This document shows, one piece after another, positions 9,487-19,203 of a stretch of 64,000 bases of DNA. The notes beneath the pieces were generated by a model, which did no database searches, was not told the DNA's origin, and saw only the letters and a list, made by a program, of their open reading frames with translations. Source of the stretch: Craspedostauros australis (Eukaryota; Bacillariophyta; Bacillariophyceae; Mastogloiales; Achnanthaceae); contig JAMXDE010000040.1 in NCBI GenBank assembly GCA_026770025.1, forward strand, positions 434,001 through 498,000, written 5' to 3'. The stretch's first letter is position 1, and each line of letters starts with the position of its first letter. The position numbers and the translations under genes are program-made.

Positions 9487-11725
9487 AGTGGCGGGGGTAA
9501 GTTGAGTGGTCGTCCGAACGGTTGTGGAGGAGGGTGTTGTGGTTTTATGGGACAGTGCGGAGGAGAGAGGTCTTCGCACGAGAAGCAAAAAGAAAACAAT
9601 GACAGAACGCAAATCGGGTTTGGTTTCTGTGTTGTGCGTGGTCTTGTCTGTGATGTCGCTAGTTGTGGCTGCAGTCTTTACTGCTCCGAACCGCGTACTT
9701 TGCTCGTGTGTGCAAATTGTTCTGTCTTGGGTGTCTTTTGGCGTCGTGTGATGGGTGGTTGTGGTGTTGTCGTGGTTTGCGTTGCGTTTTTGAAGTTGCG
9801 TCTTTTCGCCCTCTGTCGCGAATTCTCATTCGTGGTAGACCCCGCGAAAGAAACCGGAGTAAAAGTTGCGCAGGAGGGCTTACGCGTTGTCGTATGTCAG
9901 CCAACACCACGTCGGCCCATTGATGACCACCAAAACACACGCGCAAACGCCATTGGTCATTTCATTCCGTTGTTGGTTGTTGGATGACGCTTTCCATTTC
10001 TGTCATCGTCATTGGTTGTATTCTCTGTGCGGTCGGTCTAGTCGTATTCGGCGGAAGGACTAACTGAGATACTGTTTGATTCAGCTTCGGACAAACATTG
10101 GAAACTACGTGAAATAAGATATAGAAATGCAATTGTGATGTTGTTGTTACTCGAAGGAGTCAGAGACGTGTACATTGACATTGAAGTCAGACATGCGAAA
10201 AACGGAACACGAATGAATGCCAACGCGAAGATAGGATAGTTGTTGGTCGTAACGTTTATTGACATCGGATCAAGAAGGGAGCTTTCTTGTTCATCTTCAA
10301 ACAAAAGGAAAGGTAGAGCCGAGCGAAAATGCGTTGCCGGAAAGGGCCATGGTGGCTGTGATTCTAAAAAGCTGTGTGATACTCTGCCACGATCGTGTGT
10401 ACCAGTCGCAACAGTGTTGCTGGGCATTCTCTGTCTCTCAACGCAGAGCGAAGTGTGCTCGTGCAGGCTGTTCATTGTCGTTGTTGTTGTTGAGTTTGCG
10501 TGTGTTACAGATGACTAAAATCGTCGACAAGATTCAATAAAATCACACGCGTGACAAAGCCCAACGCGCAATCCTTGAATTCTTGTCACATTTTGTCGCC
10601 GAACTTTCAAATCATCAACCAACGTCAACAGTTGGAATGCCTTGTACCTGAATGTGTTTCATCCCCACTCATGATGTCGGAGGGGGAATGTGGAAGGGAT
10701 GGAAGAGAAGGTGTGAGGTGAAGCGCGGTACCATACGTTGCTGCAGCCATCCAGGGTGCGCGCATCATGCTCGTCACACCGAGGCTGTGGACGAAGTGTA
10801 AACGGCTGCAACCAACGCGAGAAAGGATCTACGCAACACGGCACAAGCGAAACGAGACAACAGAGAAGCGAGAGGAGGCAAAGGAAGGAATACGAAGGCA
10901 AGACCAACGAAGTTTCACAGTCTTGGACGGAGATGACGGAGCCGCGCTTCTCACGCCATCAACGCTGCGGACAACAGCACACGATCCTTCTCCGACCATC
11001 TCCCAACGGATACCGTCCAAAGCACATGATACAACGGGATCAGCGCGACAACACCAACAGGACGGATAAGGTCAATAACAAGGACAACAAGGAGGAACTC
11101 GCACAAGAGAGGCGACGCCAAAAGGAACGAACAAGACAGCGACAAAGCATCAAATCCCAGAGCAATTATTACCCGTACGGACGCAGATACAATTACCAGA
11201 CACGCGCACTCATACGAACTGCTATACCATCTCAAAGGACTACTATACTCTGCTCTACTGGGCTCTCCGAACTAATCGTACGGGGGTGAGTAGGGCTGAA
11301 CAGATGGAACGGAGAGGCATAACGGCATCCATCGCCCTCGACAACGTCAACGGCATCAAACGGCGCCACAAACATCAGCAACGCTTATCCTCATCACAGA
11401 CAGGGTTAAGAAGAACGACGAAGCATCTGCAATTGTTGGCGACGAGCTGCAAGGTCTTTTGAGTTTCTCACAATCTCTGAGGAAAGCAACTGCGACTGCA
11501 ACCGCCGTCAACATCAACATAACATACTGTACCATACTATACCACACGATACAGTAGGAATACACACCAACAACAAACTGATCATCTGATACCAGTTTGC
11601 GGTTCGCCCTCACAAAATCGACAGCCAGCACAAAAACAGGTCTCCGCCACTGCACAACTCAAGCAGTCAAGTTGTTGGCATACCAGTCAAACAATCAAGA
11701 GCATTACCAGAAGTACGATTCTACT
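9487..11725. other. Divergent intergenic region
   Basis: Lies between the starts of the F-box/Sel1 gene (minus) and the Ser/Arg-rich gene (plus), about 2.2 kb. Open frames of up to about 180 codons exist on both strands (for example 10738-11289 plus), but none has a domain or a codon pattern unlike shadow frames. It presumably holds two promoters and 5' UTRs. Confidence 0.5.
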
Positions 11726-13498
11726 ATGAAGAAGACCAACAACACCAGCAGCAACAACGAGTCGTCATCCGCGATGTCAGCCATGTCGGCATCCACGAGC
11801 TTCATGCCGCAGCTGGAATCGTACTTCTCCGACCTGAGAATGGCGGCGTACAACCGCAACAAGCGCAAGTCTCCGAAACCCTACAACCAGCTTGCCGATG
11901 ACATGTCGGTCTCCGTCATGTCCGGCATCACGGGCGAGGAGTCCACGTCGACGCATGCGAGTGAAGAGAAAGAAGGCGAGGCCACGCAACATCCCTACGC
12001 CACAGCTGCCGCGGCTGCCGCAGGCGATCGCAATGGCTGCACCGCAGCGACCGAAGGTGCCGCCGATGAACGCGAGCAAGTGAGGTATCGCCAGCCGTCC
12101 AAGTCGCAGTACCAGCACAAGCGCCCCCAACGACAGCATCGACAAAGGCCGCAGCATGTGCCGAGGTCCCCGGGCGCCCAGAGACGCAGCAGGTCCTTGT
12201 CGGGCTCTGTCGTCGCCGAGATGAACGCCTCCTTTGCAAGCTCGTCGCAAGACCAGTCAGGCGATGTGACCGACGACAACCAATCGCAGACACGCGTCCG
12301 CAGATCGCGTTCGTTGACATCCAACTCGCAGTCGGTGCAAAAGGCGCGTTCGTCTTCGTCGGCTCCTCTGCGTCGCGGCTGCAGGAAGAAGGCCTCGAAG
12401 AGCACGACGTCGCAGCCCAACCAAACCGTCGGTTCGCCGTCCAGGAGGTCGCGAGGTTCGTCGCAACCACCGCCACCACCGAGCTCGCCGCCGTCCGCGT
12501 TGCAGCTGCGTCTGGAATCGCATCAAGGCACCGATGCGGATACCGTGCATTCGGACGATGCCACGCTCATGGTCTCCAACACCGGCACCATGGCCCTGAG
12601 AGGCGGCAGCAGCAAGCCCAGGGGCAGACACGTCACAGGCCCGCGCACTCCGACGAGCGGCCGCAGCCGTAGATCGCCTGGAAGGCACTCGGCGGCATAC
12701 CGTGCCAAGCGCCGCACGACGTCGTCCAACACGTGTCCAAAGACGCCGCCCTCTGTCGCCTCTGACGTGTCGTCTCCGATCCGCTCCGAGACGTCTCCGG
12801 GTCGCAAAGCATCGCCTCCGGCGTCGCCCAACGCCGAGGACGCCACCGGCAATGGCTGCCTCCAAATTGACTTTGGCAGGGCAGGCCAAGTCGTGGAGAT
12901 GTCATCGGGCCAAGACAAGCCGCGTCAGGAACCCCGCAGTGGCAGAAGCATGGACGATGCCGATTCAAGCACGAGGAAGCAGCGATCGCGCCGATCCAAA
13001 TCTCGTCAGCGCGCTTCCTCCGCCAGCAGCCGCTCACGCCTCAAGCCACGCAGACGCAGCCGCTCCAGATCGGGCAGAACCAGTCGCACGACGAAGACCA
13101 ACGACGACGATGATGACATGTCGTCGCCAACATCCGTCACGACCGATATGCAATGGGTGCGCAGCAACAGACGCGCACGTCCGGCACGTGAAACCATCGA
13201 CAGCGCCAGCGGCATTCCCAAATCCATGAGGGCCACGCCCAAGTCCGCCGGTCGGCGTAAGGTGATGCCGCAGGAGCAAAAGGAAGCGTTGGATGCCAAT
13301 CTTTCGGAACTGGCGCACATGCTGTCACCGCGCGGCTCGAAGCCGGGCGTGGGCAAGTTGCTGTCCGCGAAGCATAGCCGTGTCGGGGTCGTTCCCATCA
13401 ATGAGGAGAAGAACAAGCTTCCGTTCATTGCGAATCTGCGGTTGCCGCAGCTACCGCAGTTGCACGTTGCCCGGGATGGGAGGAGTCAACATGATTGA
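11726..13498 (+). CDS. Disordered Ser/Arg-rich protein of unknown function
   Basis: 590 codons from the ATG at 11726, uninterrupted. The composition is dominated by Ser, Arg, Pro, Gln and Thr, with many SRS, RRSRS and SPxR-type patches (for example RRSRSLSGS, KPRRRSRSRSGR), short poly-Pro and poly-Asp tracts and an Ala run near residue 85. The only segments that look folded are the N-terminal MPQLESYFSDLRMAAYNR and the C-terminal ALDANLSELAHMLSPRG with LPFIANLRLPQLPQL. Many Ser-Pro/Thr-Pro sites suggest phosphorylation. RS-like composition is typical of splicing-associated or chromatin/cytoskeleton-binding proteins, but there is no RRM or other domain, so no function is assigned. Long chance frames on the opposite strand are shadows. 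Confidence 0.65.
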   Translation: MKKTNNTSSNNESSSAMSAMSASTSFMPQLESYFSDLRMAAYNRNKRKSPKPYNQLADDMSVSVMSGITGEESTSTHASEEKEGEATQHPYATAAAAAAGDRNGCTAATEGAADEREQVRYRQPSKSQYQHKRPQRQHRQRPQHVPRSPGAQRRSRSLSGSVVAEMNASFASSSQDQSGDVTDDNQSQTRVRRSRSLTSNSQSVQKARSSSSAPLRRGCRKKASKSTTSQPNQTVGSPSRRSRGSSQPPPPPSSPPSALQLRLESHQGTDADTVHSDDATLMVSNTGTMALRGGSSKPRGRHVTGPRTPTSGRSRRSPGRHSAAYRAKRRTTSSNTCPKTPPSVASDVSSPIRSETSPGRKASPPASPNAEDATGNGCLQIDFGRAGQVVEMSSGQDKPRQEPRSGRSMDDADSSTRKQRSRRSKSRQRASSASSRSRLKPRRRSRSRSGRTSRTTKTNDDDDDMSSPTSVTTDMQWVRSNRRARPARETIDSASGIPKSMRATPKSAGRRKVMPQEQKEALDANLSELAHMLSPRGSKPGVGKLLSAKHSRVGVVPINEEKNKLPFIANLRLPQLPQLHVARDGRSQHD

Positions 13499-13892
13499 AT
13501 TCATGAAGGAATGGGAGATGTCATCGCATAAAGACCGACGGCTCAATCGTTGGAGCCTCTCATGAGGATGCTGTGTGCAAATGAAGCAGCAGCGTATCGC
13601 TGGCATCTCCGAAACTTTACACTTGCATGACGTACATGCACTCACGACATAATGAATACATAATTTACACATATTGCATTTTACAGCCGAATAGTGTCAT
13701 GTTCAACTGGAATGGAGTATGCGACATACTCTACCATGCTGCAGCTGTAGCTGTAAATGCAGATGCAGATATGGGTGTTCAGATCTTGCGTGTGACGCCT
13801 CCAACCTGTGCCTCTCATGACATCCCATTGAAGCTGACATGCTGACGTTGGTGTTGGTGTTCACCCCATCACGCATCATGATTGTGGATGCA
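13499..13892. other. Convergent intergenic stretch
   Basis: 3' ends of the Ser/Arg-rich gene (plus) and the MazG-like gene (minus) face each other. I see no feature here. Confidence 0.6.
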
Positions 13893-14951
13893 TCACGCCA
13901 CCTTCTCTTGACAGGCTGCTTCCAGTCGCGATGCTAGACCAACCACTGTCGTCAATCGCAGCAAGTAGATCGTGACATCGGCCAATTCCTGGGACAGCTT
14001 GTCACGTTCCTGCAAGGACACGGTGGACGCCGCTTCATCCCCATGCCACTGCACCACCTCCGCCAACTCCCCCACTTCTCCCAACAATGCCAAGACGATA
14101 TTGCGCGGCAGATGGTACTTGGACCACAACCGTGCCACCGCGAATTCTTCGAGATCGTCGCACAGGATGCGGATATGACCCACGAAGGTTTGGGACATCG
14201 TCTGTTTATCAAACCCGGACGATGCGACGTCGTCGTCGTTGTTGTCTGCTTGGCCATTTGTATCTGGTTGCGTTTCGTCCAGCGTGGATTGGTTGTCCTT
14301 GGTAACGCCGGTGACATTTGAATACTTGGTGTACTTGCCCGCTTTGCCCTGTTGGCTCGATCATTAGTATGTTTGGTTGTGGCGTTGTAGTTGTGACGTT
14401 ATAGTTGTGACGTTGTAGTTGCGATTGTGAAGATGTAGCCCAACATGTTGACGACAAATAGGAGACGATGGGAACATATGAGTTAATGAATGATGATTCG
14501 CACAATACTGCCAGCAATGCCTGCGTTCATGGAGAGATCTCCACATGGCTCTGATCGCTCCCACCTGATAGCATCAACGAAGTATCAACGCCGCCGTTCC
14601 AAACAGCGCACAATTGCCCAAATCCTTCCTCACCTTGCATAACTCCACCGGGTACTTCTTGGCGTTCAACGCAAGCTTGCTGCGAACCGACGTCAGCAGA
14701 TCCAACTCGAGGATCGCCGTTGTCTCCAGCAACGAGACGAGCAGTTCGACGATGGCGGACAGAACAACCTCCGGCTTCGACAATGACGTGCAGGTGTCCT
14801 TGGCTGGTTGTTCGTCTGCGATGGATCCCGGCATGTGCAGATTGGCGACATGACACAGCCGACCTGCTTTGACACCGACCTCCAGGATGGCCGATCGCAA
14901 AGCCTGGGTGTCGTACGCGTCTTTCTGCGAGTGCCTCGTGTCATTGCTCAT
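13893..14951 (-). CDS. Two-domain MazG-like dCTP pyrophosphatase family protein (2 exons)
   Basis: Exons read on the minus strand are 14951-14634 and 14348-13893, joined in phase 0 across an intron starting GTGAGG and ending CAG; about 257 residues. The junction reads YPVELCK then GKAGKYTKYS, which matches the end of dCTP-pyrophosphatase-like chains. The second exon carries a canonical MazG-fold half: WSKYHLPRNIVLALLGEVGELAEVVQW (with the metal-binding ExxE) and LSQELADVTIYLLRL (ExxD). The first exon carries a second, divergent copy: LRSAILEVGVKAGRLCHV, VVLSAIVELLVSLLETTAILELDLL, SKLALNAKKYP, in which the acidic pairs are largely replaced. The family hydrolyses noncanonical or excess dNTPs (house-cleaning). 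An in-frame ATG at 15347 would add 132 residues with a hydrophobic stretch; I prefer 14951 because the domain starts just after it. Confidence 0.75.
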
Positions 14952-15654
14952 GGTGCCTGTGGATTGAAGCTCGTTGTCGCCGTTTGTGGCGGTCTTGCGT
15001 TGGATGTCGTTGCCTTGTGCTTGTTGAAATAGCCGAGAGGTTGTGGCAGATAGAGTTGGAGTCGCAGCTGGAGCAGACCTTCCTTGGACAGTGATGGTTC
15101 CGAAGGAAAGGATGAGCGCGGATGATGGCTGTCCAAACACTTGTGAAGGTGCGGATGCGAATGTGAGTGTCAACACCAAGGTCAGCTGGGAAGGATCGAT
15201 GATGCAAGTGAGCAAGGCTAAGCACAGCACCAAGCGTGGAGGGATTGCTGTGGGTGCGGAGGCAGTTGTGTTCTGCGTTTGCTTCAGCAACGCTTGTGAT
15301 GTGCGCTTTTCCGGCTGCGTGTCATCACTGTGTTTGTTCTGTGTCATTGGATGCTGTGCGTTGTACGTGTACTTGTGGAGTAGTCAGTGCAGGAGTTGTA
15401 CTGTTTGACTGGCACCAACAACTCCTAATTGCATGATAATACTTCACTGTCGAGTGCAGAGAGGATCCACCACAACTCACTTGTCTTCCTTCTGCTGAGT
15501 GAACCATGCTGGTGTCTGTGGAGACTAATCTACCAATGAGGATAGAGAGAACGTGGAAAGAACAGACCCCGCAACTGACAAGTCCGCAGTTCGCCCATCA
15601 CATTCCATTGCAGTAGCTAGCACACATTATCTATCCAGTCTTCTATCCTTTCCT

Positions 15655-18600
15655 CTACCACACCAACGACGTTACGTTGGACCCAAATAGCAACGGCAGA
15701 TGCTGTGGACCGCGCGTTTCCAACAGGTTGATGAAGTTGCGACCACGCCGCGGTCCCACCAGAATCTCATAACTTTCGTAGATGCGACTGTAGTCTCCGA
15801 CGAACAGCACGGCATCGCGGAACATGCGCTTGTACGACGAACCAAACAGGCCCACCAATACCATGTCATTGAACGGCAGCTCGTCCTCCTCCGAGATGAC
15901 GGGCGCCGTCATGATCCAGAAGCAGAACTTGGCGAACTGCCGATCCGAATTGGAGGCCGCCAGACCGACCGCGCGGTCATGATCGGGCAGTTCCAACGCT
16001 TGCTGTCCATTTCCATCAAGCGACACCCCGCCGTCTTCTTCGTCGTACGGAAAGAAGTACGGCGACGAGAACGTGATGTCGTACTGGAAGGCGGCCTCGG
16101 CGGAGACCGGGACATCCATTGCCACATCGACCTCTCCATTGCTCACCGCGAGCAAGAGCTCCTCGTGTGCCTCGTACCAGACCCACTCCACCCTCGCATC
16201 CGGCACGTCCGAAAAGATCCCGGCGGCGATGGCCAAGCAAAATCCTTCACCAAGCGAGGTTTGGTTCGTCATCATGCCGCATCGGAGCTTCTGGGCCACC
16301 TGGATGGCGTTCAATTTGCTGCCTTCCGCCGGCCTTGGGCCCTCCTGTTCGGGATATCCGTGAGGCAAGGCGTACAGCATCCCCGTGCCACTGTTGATGG
16401 CGTTCATCCTTTTGGCGAGACCCGCGGATCGGATGTTCGTGCTGTACAACTCCAGATAATTCCCCACAGACGCAACCGCATCGGCGTACATGCTGTCGAA
16501 ATCTCGGATATGCCAAACCGATTTGGGAAAGCTGCTGGCCGTCGATTGCGTGACCCCCATCTCGGCCGCCGCCATGAGGCCTTGCAAGATGGCGTCCACG
16601 TAGGAGGACCATTCTGAATCGTTTTCTCTCGTCACCATGCACAGCGGTTCCTTCGTCCATATGTGCCTGCCGTATTCCAAGCTTCCGTTGTAGCCATGGG
16701 ATCGGATCACCTCGTCCGATACTTCGTGGCTCGTCCCGGCGATCACATTGCATTCGCCTGCCACGAAATTGTCCACGCGGTCATCAGCCTCGCCAACGAC
16801 GATTTTGGTGCTCGGAAAGAACAGCCTCAATGTGTCGTAATGCGTCGAGTTGACGAAGCTGCACACGTTGAGATCTTTGCACTCTCCAACGAATTCGAAA
16901 TTCTCCGCGCAGCTTGTGAATGGAGGTTTGCCGTTGATTTGCAGACCATCGTGAAGGTACGGAGTGGAGAAGGTGTACCCGCGTTTCGTCGGGGCGTGGT
17001 ACACGCTCCTCTCCATCGTGTGCGTGGTTGTACGAGTCACGACATCGATCTCGTAAGTCGCAAGGGCTGTCCATCGTTCCAACGATGCCACGACCTTGAC
17101 CTCGTAGTGACCCTCATGCGTGCCAAATAAGCCGGCAGCGAGGGCCTTGCAGAGATCGACCTCAAATCCCTCCCGCGTCTGGGTGGTTGCATTGAACGCG
17201 CTGAATCCACGCAGATCTTCCTGCACGCCGCAGACGACCCTGCCTCGTTTCATAATCGTGTTTATCGTCTGCCCTGGAGCCATCATCGGCGGTGGCGTTA
17301 CTTTGTCGTTATCAACGCCTACACCTGGAGGATCCTCCGAGTCGCCACCCGATCCCAAATCAATGCCCCGCTGTATTCCCAGTGTGACCCCAACCCCGAG
17401 AATCGCAATGGCACCAATAATCCCAATTACTATCTGGCAGTATCGTTTCGAAGTGCAGCCGCGAATGGCTTTCGCATACGCCAGCGGGCGTTCCTCGCTT
17501 TCGTCCACACGGATTGCTTCCAAGATGGTGGTTTGCGTCTGCTGCTCCGATGGGTCTTCTTCATCATAGTGGACATCGAAGGTCTGAACATCCTGTTGTG
17601 ATTGGCGGGTGGTGACGGATGCCGTTACTGCGGAAGCTTGTGCATCCATGCCTTGCACGGCGACCGCGCCAGGGTGGGCAACAGCGTTGCTGCTTTGTCC
17701 TGACAGGCTGGAGGTTGTGGTTCTGCCGTCTGTTTGGTCCATCGTGTCGTGCCGCGTGTGCAAAGGACCGTTGGTTCCATCGTCGTTCGCAGCTTCTTCG
17801 TCGCCATTGCCAGTGGCAGTAGCGTCCCTGGCGGTGTTCGACACGGGCAGTGGCAATGTGGACGCGCCTGTTCCTGCTCCTGATTCGACCGCCACAGCTT
17901 GAATGGGCCGCATCGGTGGAGGTTGCGGTGGTGACGAAAGCCTCTGAGCGCTTGCGAACAACACTGTCGAAGCTGCGCTGTGGCGGTACACCGACTTTTC
18001 ATCTGACGTCGATGTCGAAGTTGATGTCGAAGTTGATGCCGAAGTTGATGCTGACGGCAATGCAGCTACCGATGCCCTACTTGGACCTGATGGAGGCGCC
18101 GATGCCAGTGCCGATGTTGACGCTGAGGCCAGCGCTGGTACTGATCTGGACCTTGACCATGATGCTGCAGCATAAGACCTCCCTGAGTGTTGCGGGAGAT
18201 CAGCAGGTAACGCGGGTGGTATCTGTCTCGGTATCGGAAGTACCATCGATGCATGTGACGAACCGGCTGTTGCATCTGGGACGCCCTCAACTGTATCGCC
18301 TTCGGCATCGTTTGCAGCAACGTCGTCCTGTCCATCTTCATTGCCGTCGCCATGCTCAGATTCATGCTGCCTCAGCGGTGCCGAGATCAGGGAAGCATTG
18401 CTAACGTTGTCGTCGCATGCAGAGTGACTTGGGGGGATTGCTGTGGCTGCACGTGGAGACGCGGTGCCTGCCTGGCCGTTGCTTTCGGTCGCAGCATGAG
18501 CATCGCTGTCGTCATTGGTGTCAACCTCGATGCAAGGCTGCTGTCCTCGCGCGGAAGTATCCTCTGCACACCGCGCACTTCCGTCGTTTGTCATTGCATC

Positions 18601-18672
18601 CTCCTCGTTCTCGAAACCAACCGCCTCCTGCTGCTGCTGATCGTTCCGCCATTCCTCTCCGTCACTCGACAT
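15655..18672 (-). CDS. Single-pass membrane protein with tandem solute-binding family 3 ectodomains
   Basis: 1005 codons from the ATG at 18672 (MSSDGEEW); the upstream open frame runs through a TC microsatellite. Residues ~1-400 are low-complexity Ala/Ser/Thr/Asp and probably cytosolic. A membrane segment (YCQIVIGIIGAIAILGVGV) lies at about 409-432. The extracellular part has a bacterial periplasmic amino-acid-binding protein pattern: GRVVCGVQEDLRGFSAF, REGFEVDLCKALAAGLFG, VVTRTTTHTMERS, FSTPYLHDGL, then lobe-2-like stretches up to IRDFDSM. A second, partial copy follows: LRCGMMTNQTSLGEGFCLAIA, GEVDVAMDVPVSAEA and ITFSSPYFFPYDEE. Membrane-anchored SBP_bac_3 proteins are common in diatom genomes; a surface receptor or scavenger for amino-acid-like ligands is the natural guess. 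The ligand is unknown and no intron is required. Confidence 0.75.
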   Translation of the reverse strand: MSSDGEEWRNDQQQQEAVGFENEEDAMTNDGSARCAEDTSARGQQPCIEVDTNDDSDAHAATESNGQAGTASPRAATAIPPSHSACDDNVSNASLISAPLRQHESEHGDGNEDGQDDVAANDAEGDTVEGVPDATAGSSHASMVLPIPRQIPPALPADLPQHSGRSYAAASWSRSRSVPALASASTSALASAPPSGPSRASVAALPSASTSASTSTSTSTSTSDEKSVYRHSAASTVLFASAQRLSSPPQPPPMRPIQAVAVESGAGTGASTLPLPVSNTARDATATGNGDEEAANDDGTNGPLHTRHDTMDQTDGRTTTSSLSGQSSNAVAHPGAVAVQGMDAQASAVTASVTTRQSQQDVQTFDVHYDEEDPSEQQTQTTILEAIRVDESEERPLAYAKAIRGCTSKRYCQIVIGIIGAIAILGVGVTLGIQRGIDLGSGGDSEDPPGVGVDNDKVTPPPMMAPGQTINTIMKRGRVVCGVQEDLRGFSAFNATTQTREGFEVDLCKALAAGLFGTHEGHYEVKVVASLERWTALATYEIDVVTRTTTHTMERSVYHAPTKRGYTFSTPYLHDGLQINGKPPFTSCAENFEFVGECKDLNVCSFVNSTHYDTLRLFFPSTKIVVGEADDRVDNFVAGECNVIAGTSHEVSDEVIRSHGYNGSLEYGRHIWTKEPLCMVTRENDSEWSSYVDAILQGLMAAAEMGVTQSTASSFPKSVWHIRDFDSMYADAVASVGNYLELYSTNIRSAGLAKRMNAINSGTGMLYALPHGYPEQEGPRPAEGSKLNAIQVAQKLRCGMMTNQTSLGEGFCLAIAAGIFSDVPDARVEWVWYEAHEELLLAVSNGEVDVAMDVPVSAEAAFQYDITFSSPYFFPYDEEDGGVSLDGNGQQALELPDHDRAVGLAASNSDRQFAKFCFWIMTAPVISEEDELPFNDMVLVGLFGSSYKRMFRDAVLFVGDYSRIYESYEILVGPRRGRNFINLLETRGPQHLPLLFGSNVTSLVW

Positions 18673-18798
18673 GCCTCCGCTCGTTGGCTTTATGGAAGCC
18701 TTAGCGACGTGCTCTACTAGCCACGCCGGCGAAGATAAGCTGACGACGTCTACGTGCGTTGATGCGTTTCTGATGGAGTATAGCTGTTGCTTCCAAGT

Positions 18799-18837
<39 letters not shown>

Positions 18838-19203
18838 GTTTGTATTTGAAGTCGTCCCTGGTTTGTGCTGTTTTGTGTTCCGTTGGTTGTCGAGTTGCCC
18901 GTTTCTTTTGTGACTGTTTCTCCACTTCCCCAAACGCGTCGTGTTCATTCGAACAATGTGGGGTGACCGGCTCACGACTCAATCAAACAACACGAGATTT
19001 GGTGGGACCAGAGAGCAGATTAAAAAACGCCAAGGGCTACACTTGAGTTGTAGCCTAATCATCACATTGCAATTCCTGCCCAGGAGCATCATACCAGAAT
19101 AGGTACCACAGACCAGCATCATATAATACTTCGACGGATGTCATGTTGTACCATGTTTACGAATTACATTTTCCTTGCAACATCCCCATCTCAGACTTTG
19201 CAA
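18673..19203. other. Short intergenic region between two co-directional genes
   Basis: Holds the 5' flank of the solute-binding-domain gene, including the TC tract, and the 3' flank of the condensin gene. Nothing else is recognisable. Confidence 0.6.
18801..18833. repeat. (TC)n microsatellite upstream of the solute-binding-domain gene
   Basis: About 16 TC units, i.e. a GA tract on the coding strand roughly 130 bp upstream of the ATG at 18672, so probably in the 5' UTR or core promoter. Confidence 0.95.

Noticed and set aside
10738-11289. 183-codon plus-strand ORF upstream of the Ser/Arg-rich gene
   Set aside because: Very polar Arg/Gln-rich composition with no domain; probably promoter or 5' UTR sequence.
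14952-15347. 132-residue N-terminal extension of the MazG-like protein
   Set aside because: In frame with an ATG, but low-complexity and outside the family domain; I kept the later ATG. A targeting peptide cannot be excluded.
18673-18975. N-terminal extension of the solute-binding-domain protein encoded by the TC tract
   Set aside because: The frame runs through a dinucleotide repeat and gives an Arg-Glu run; more likely untranslated.
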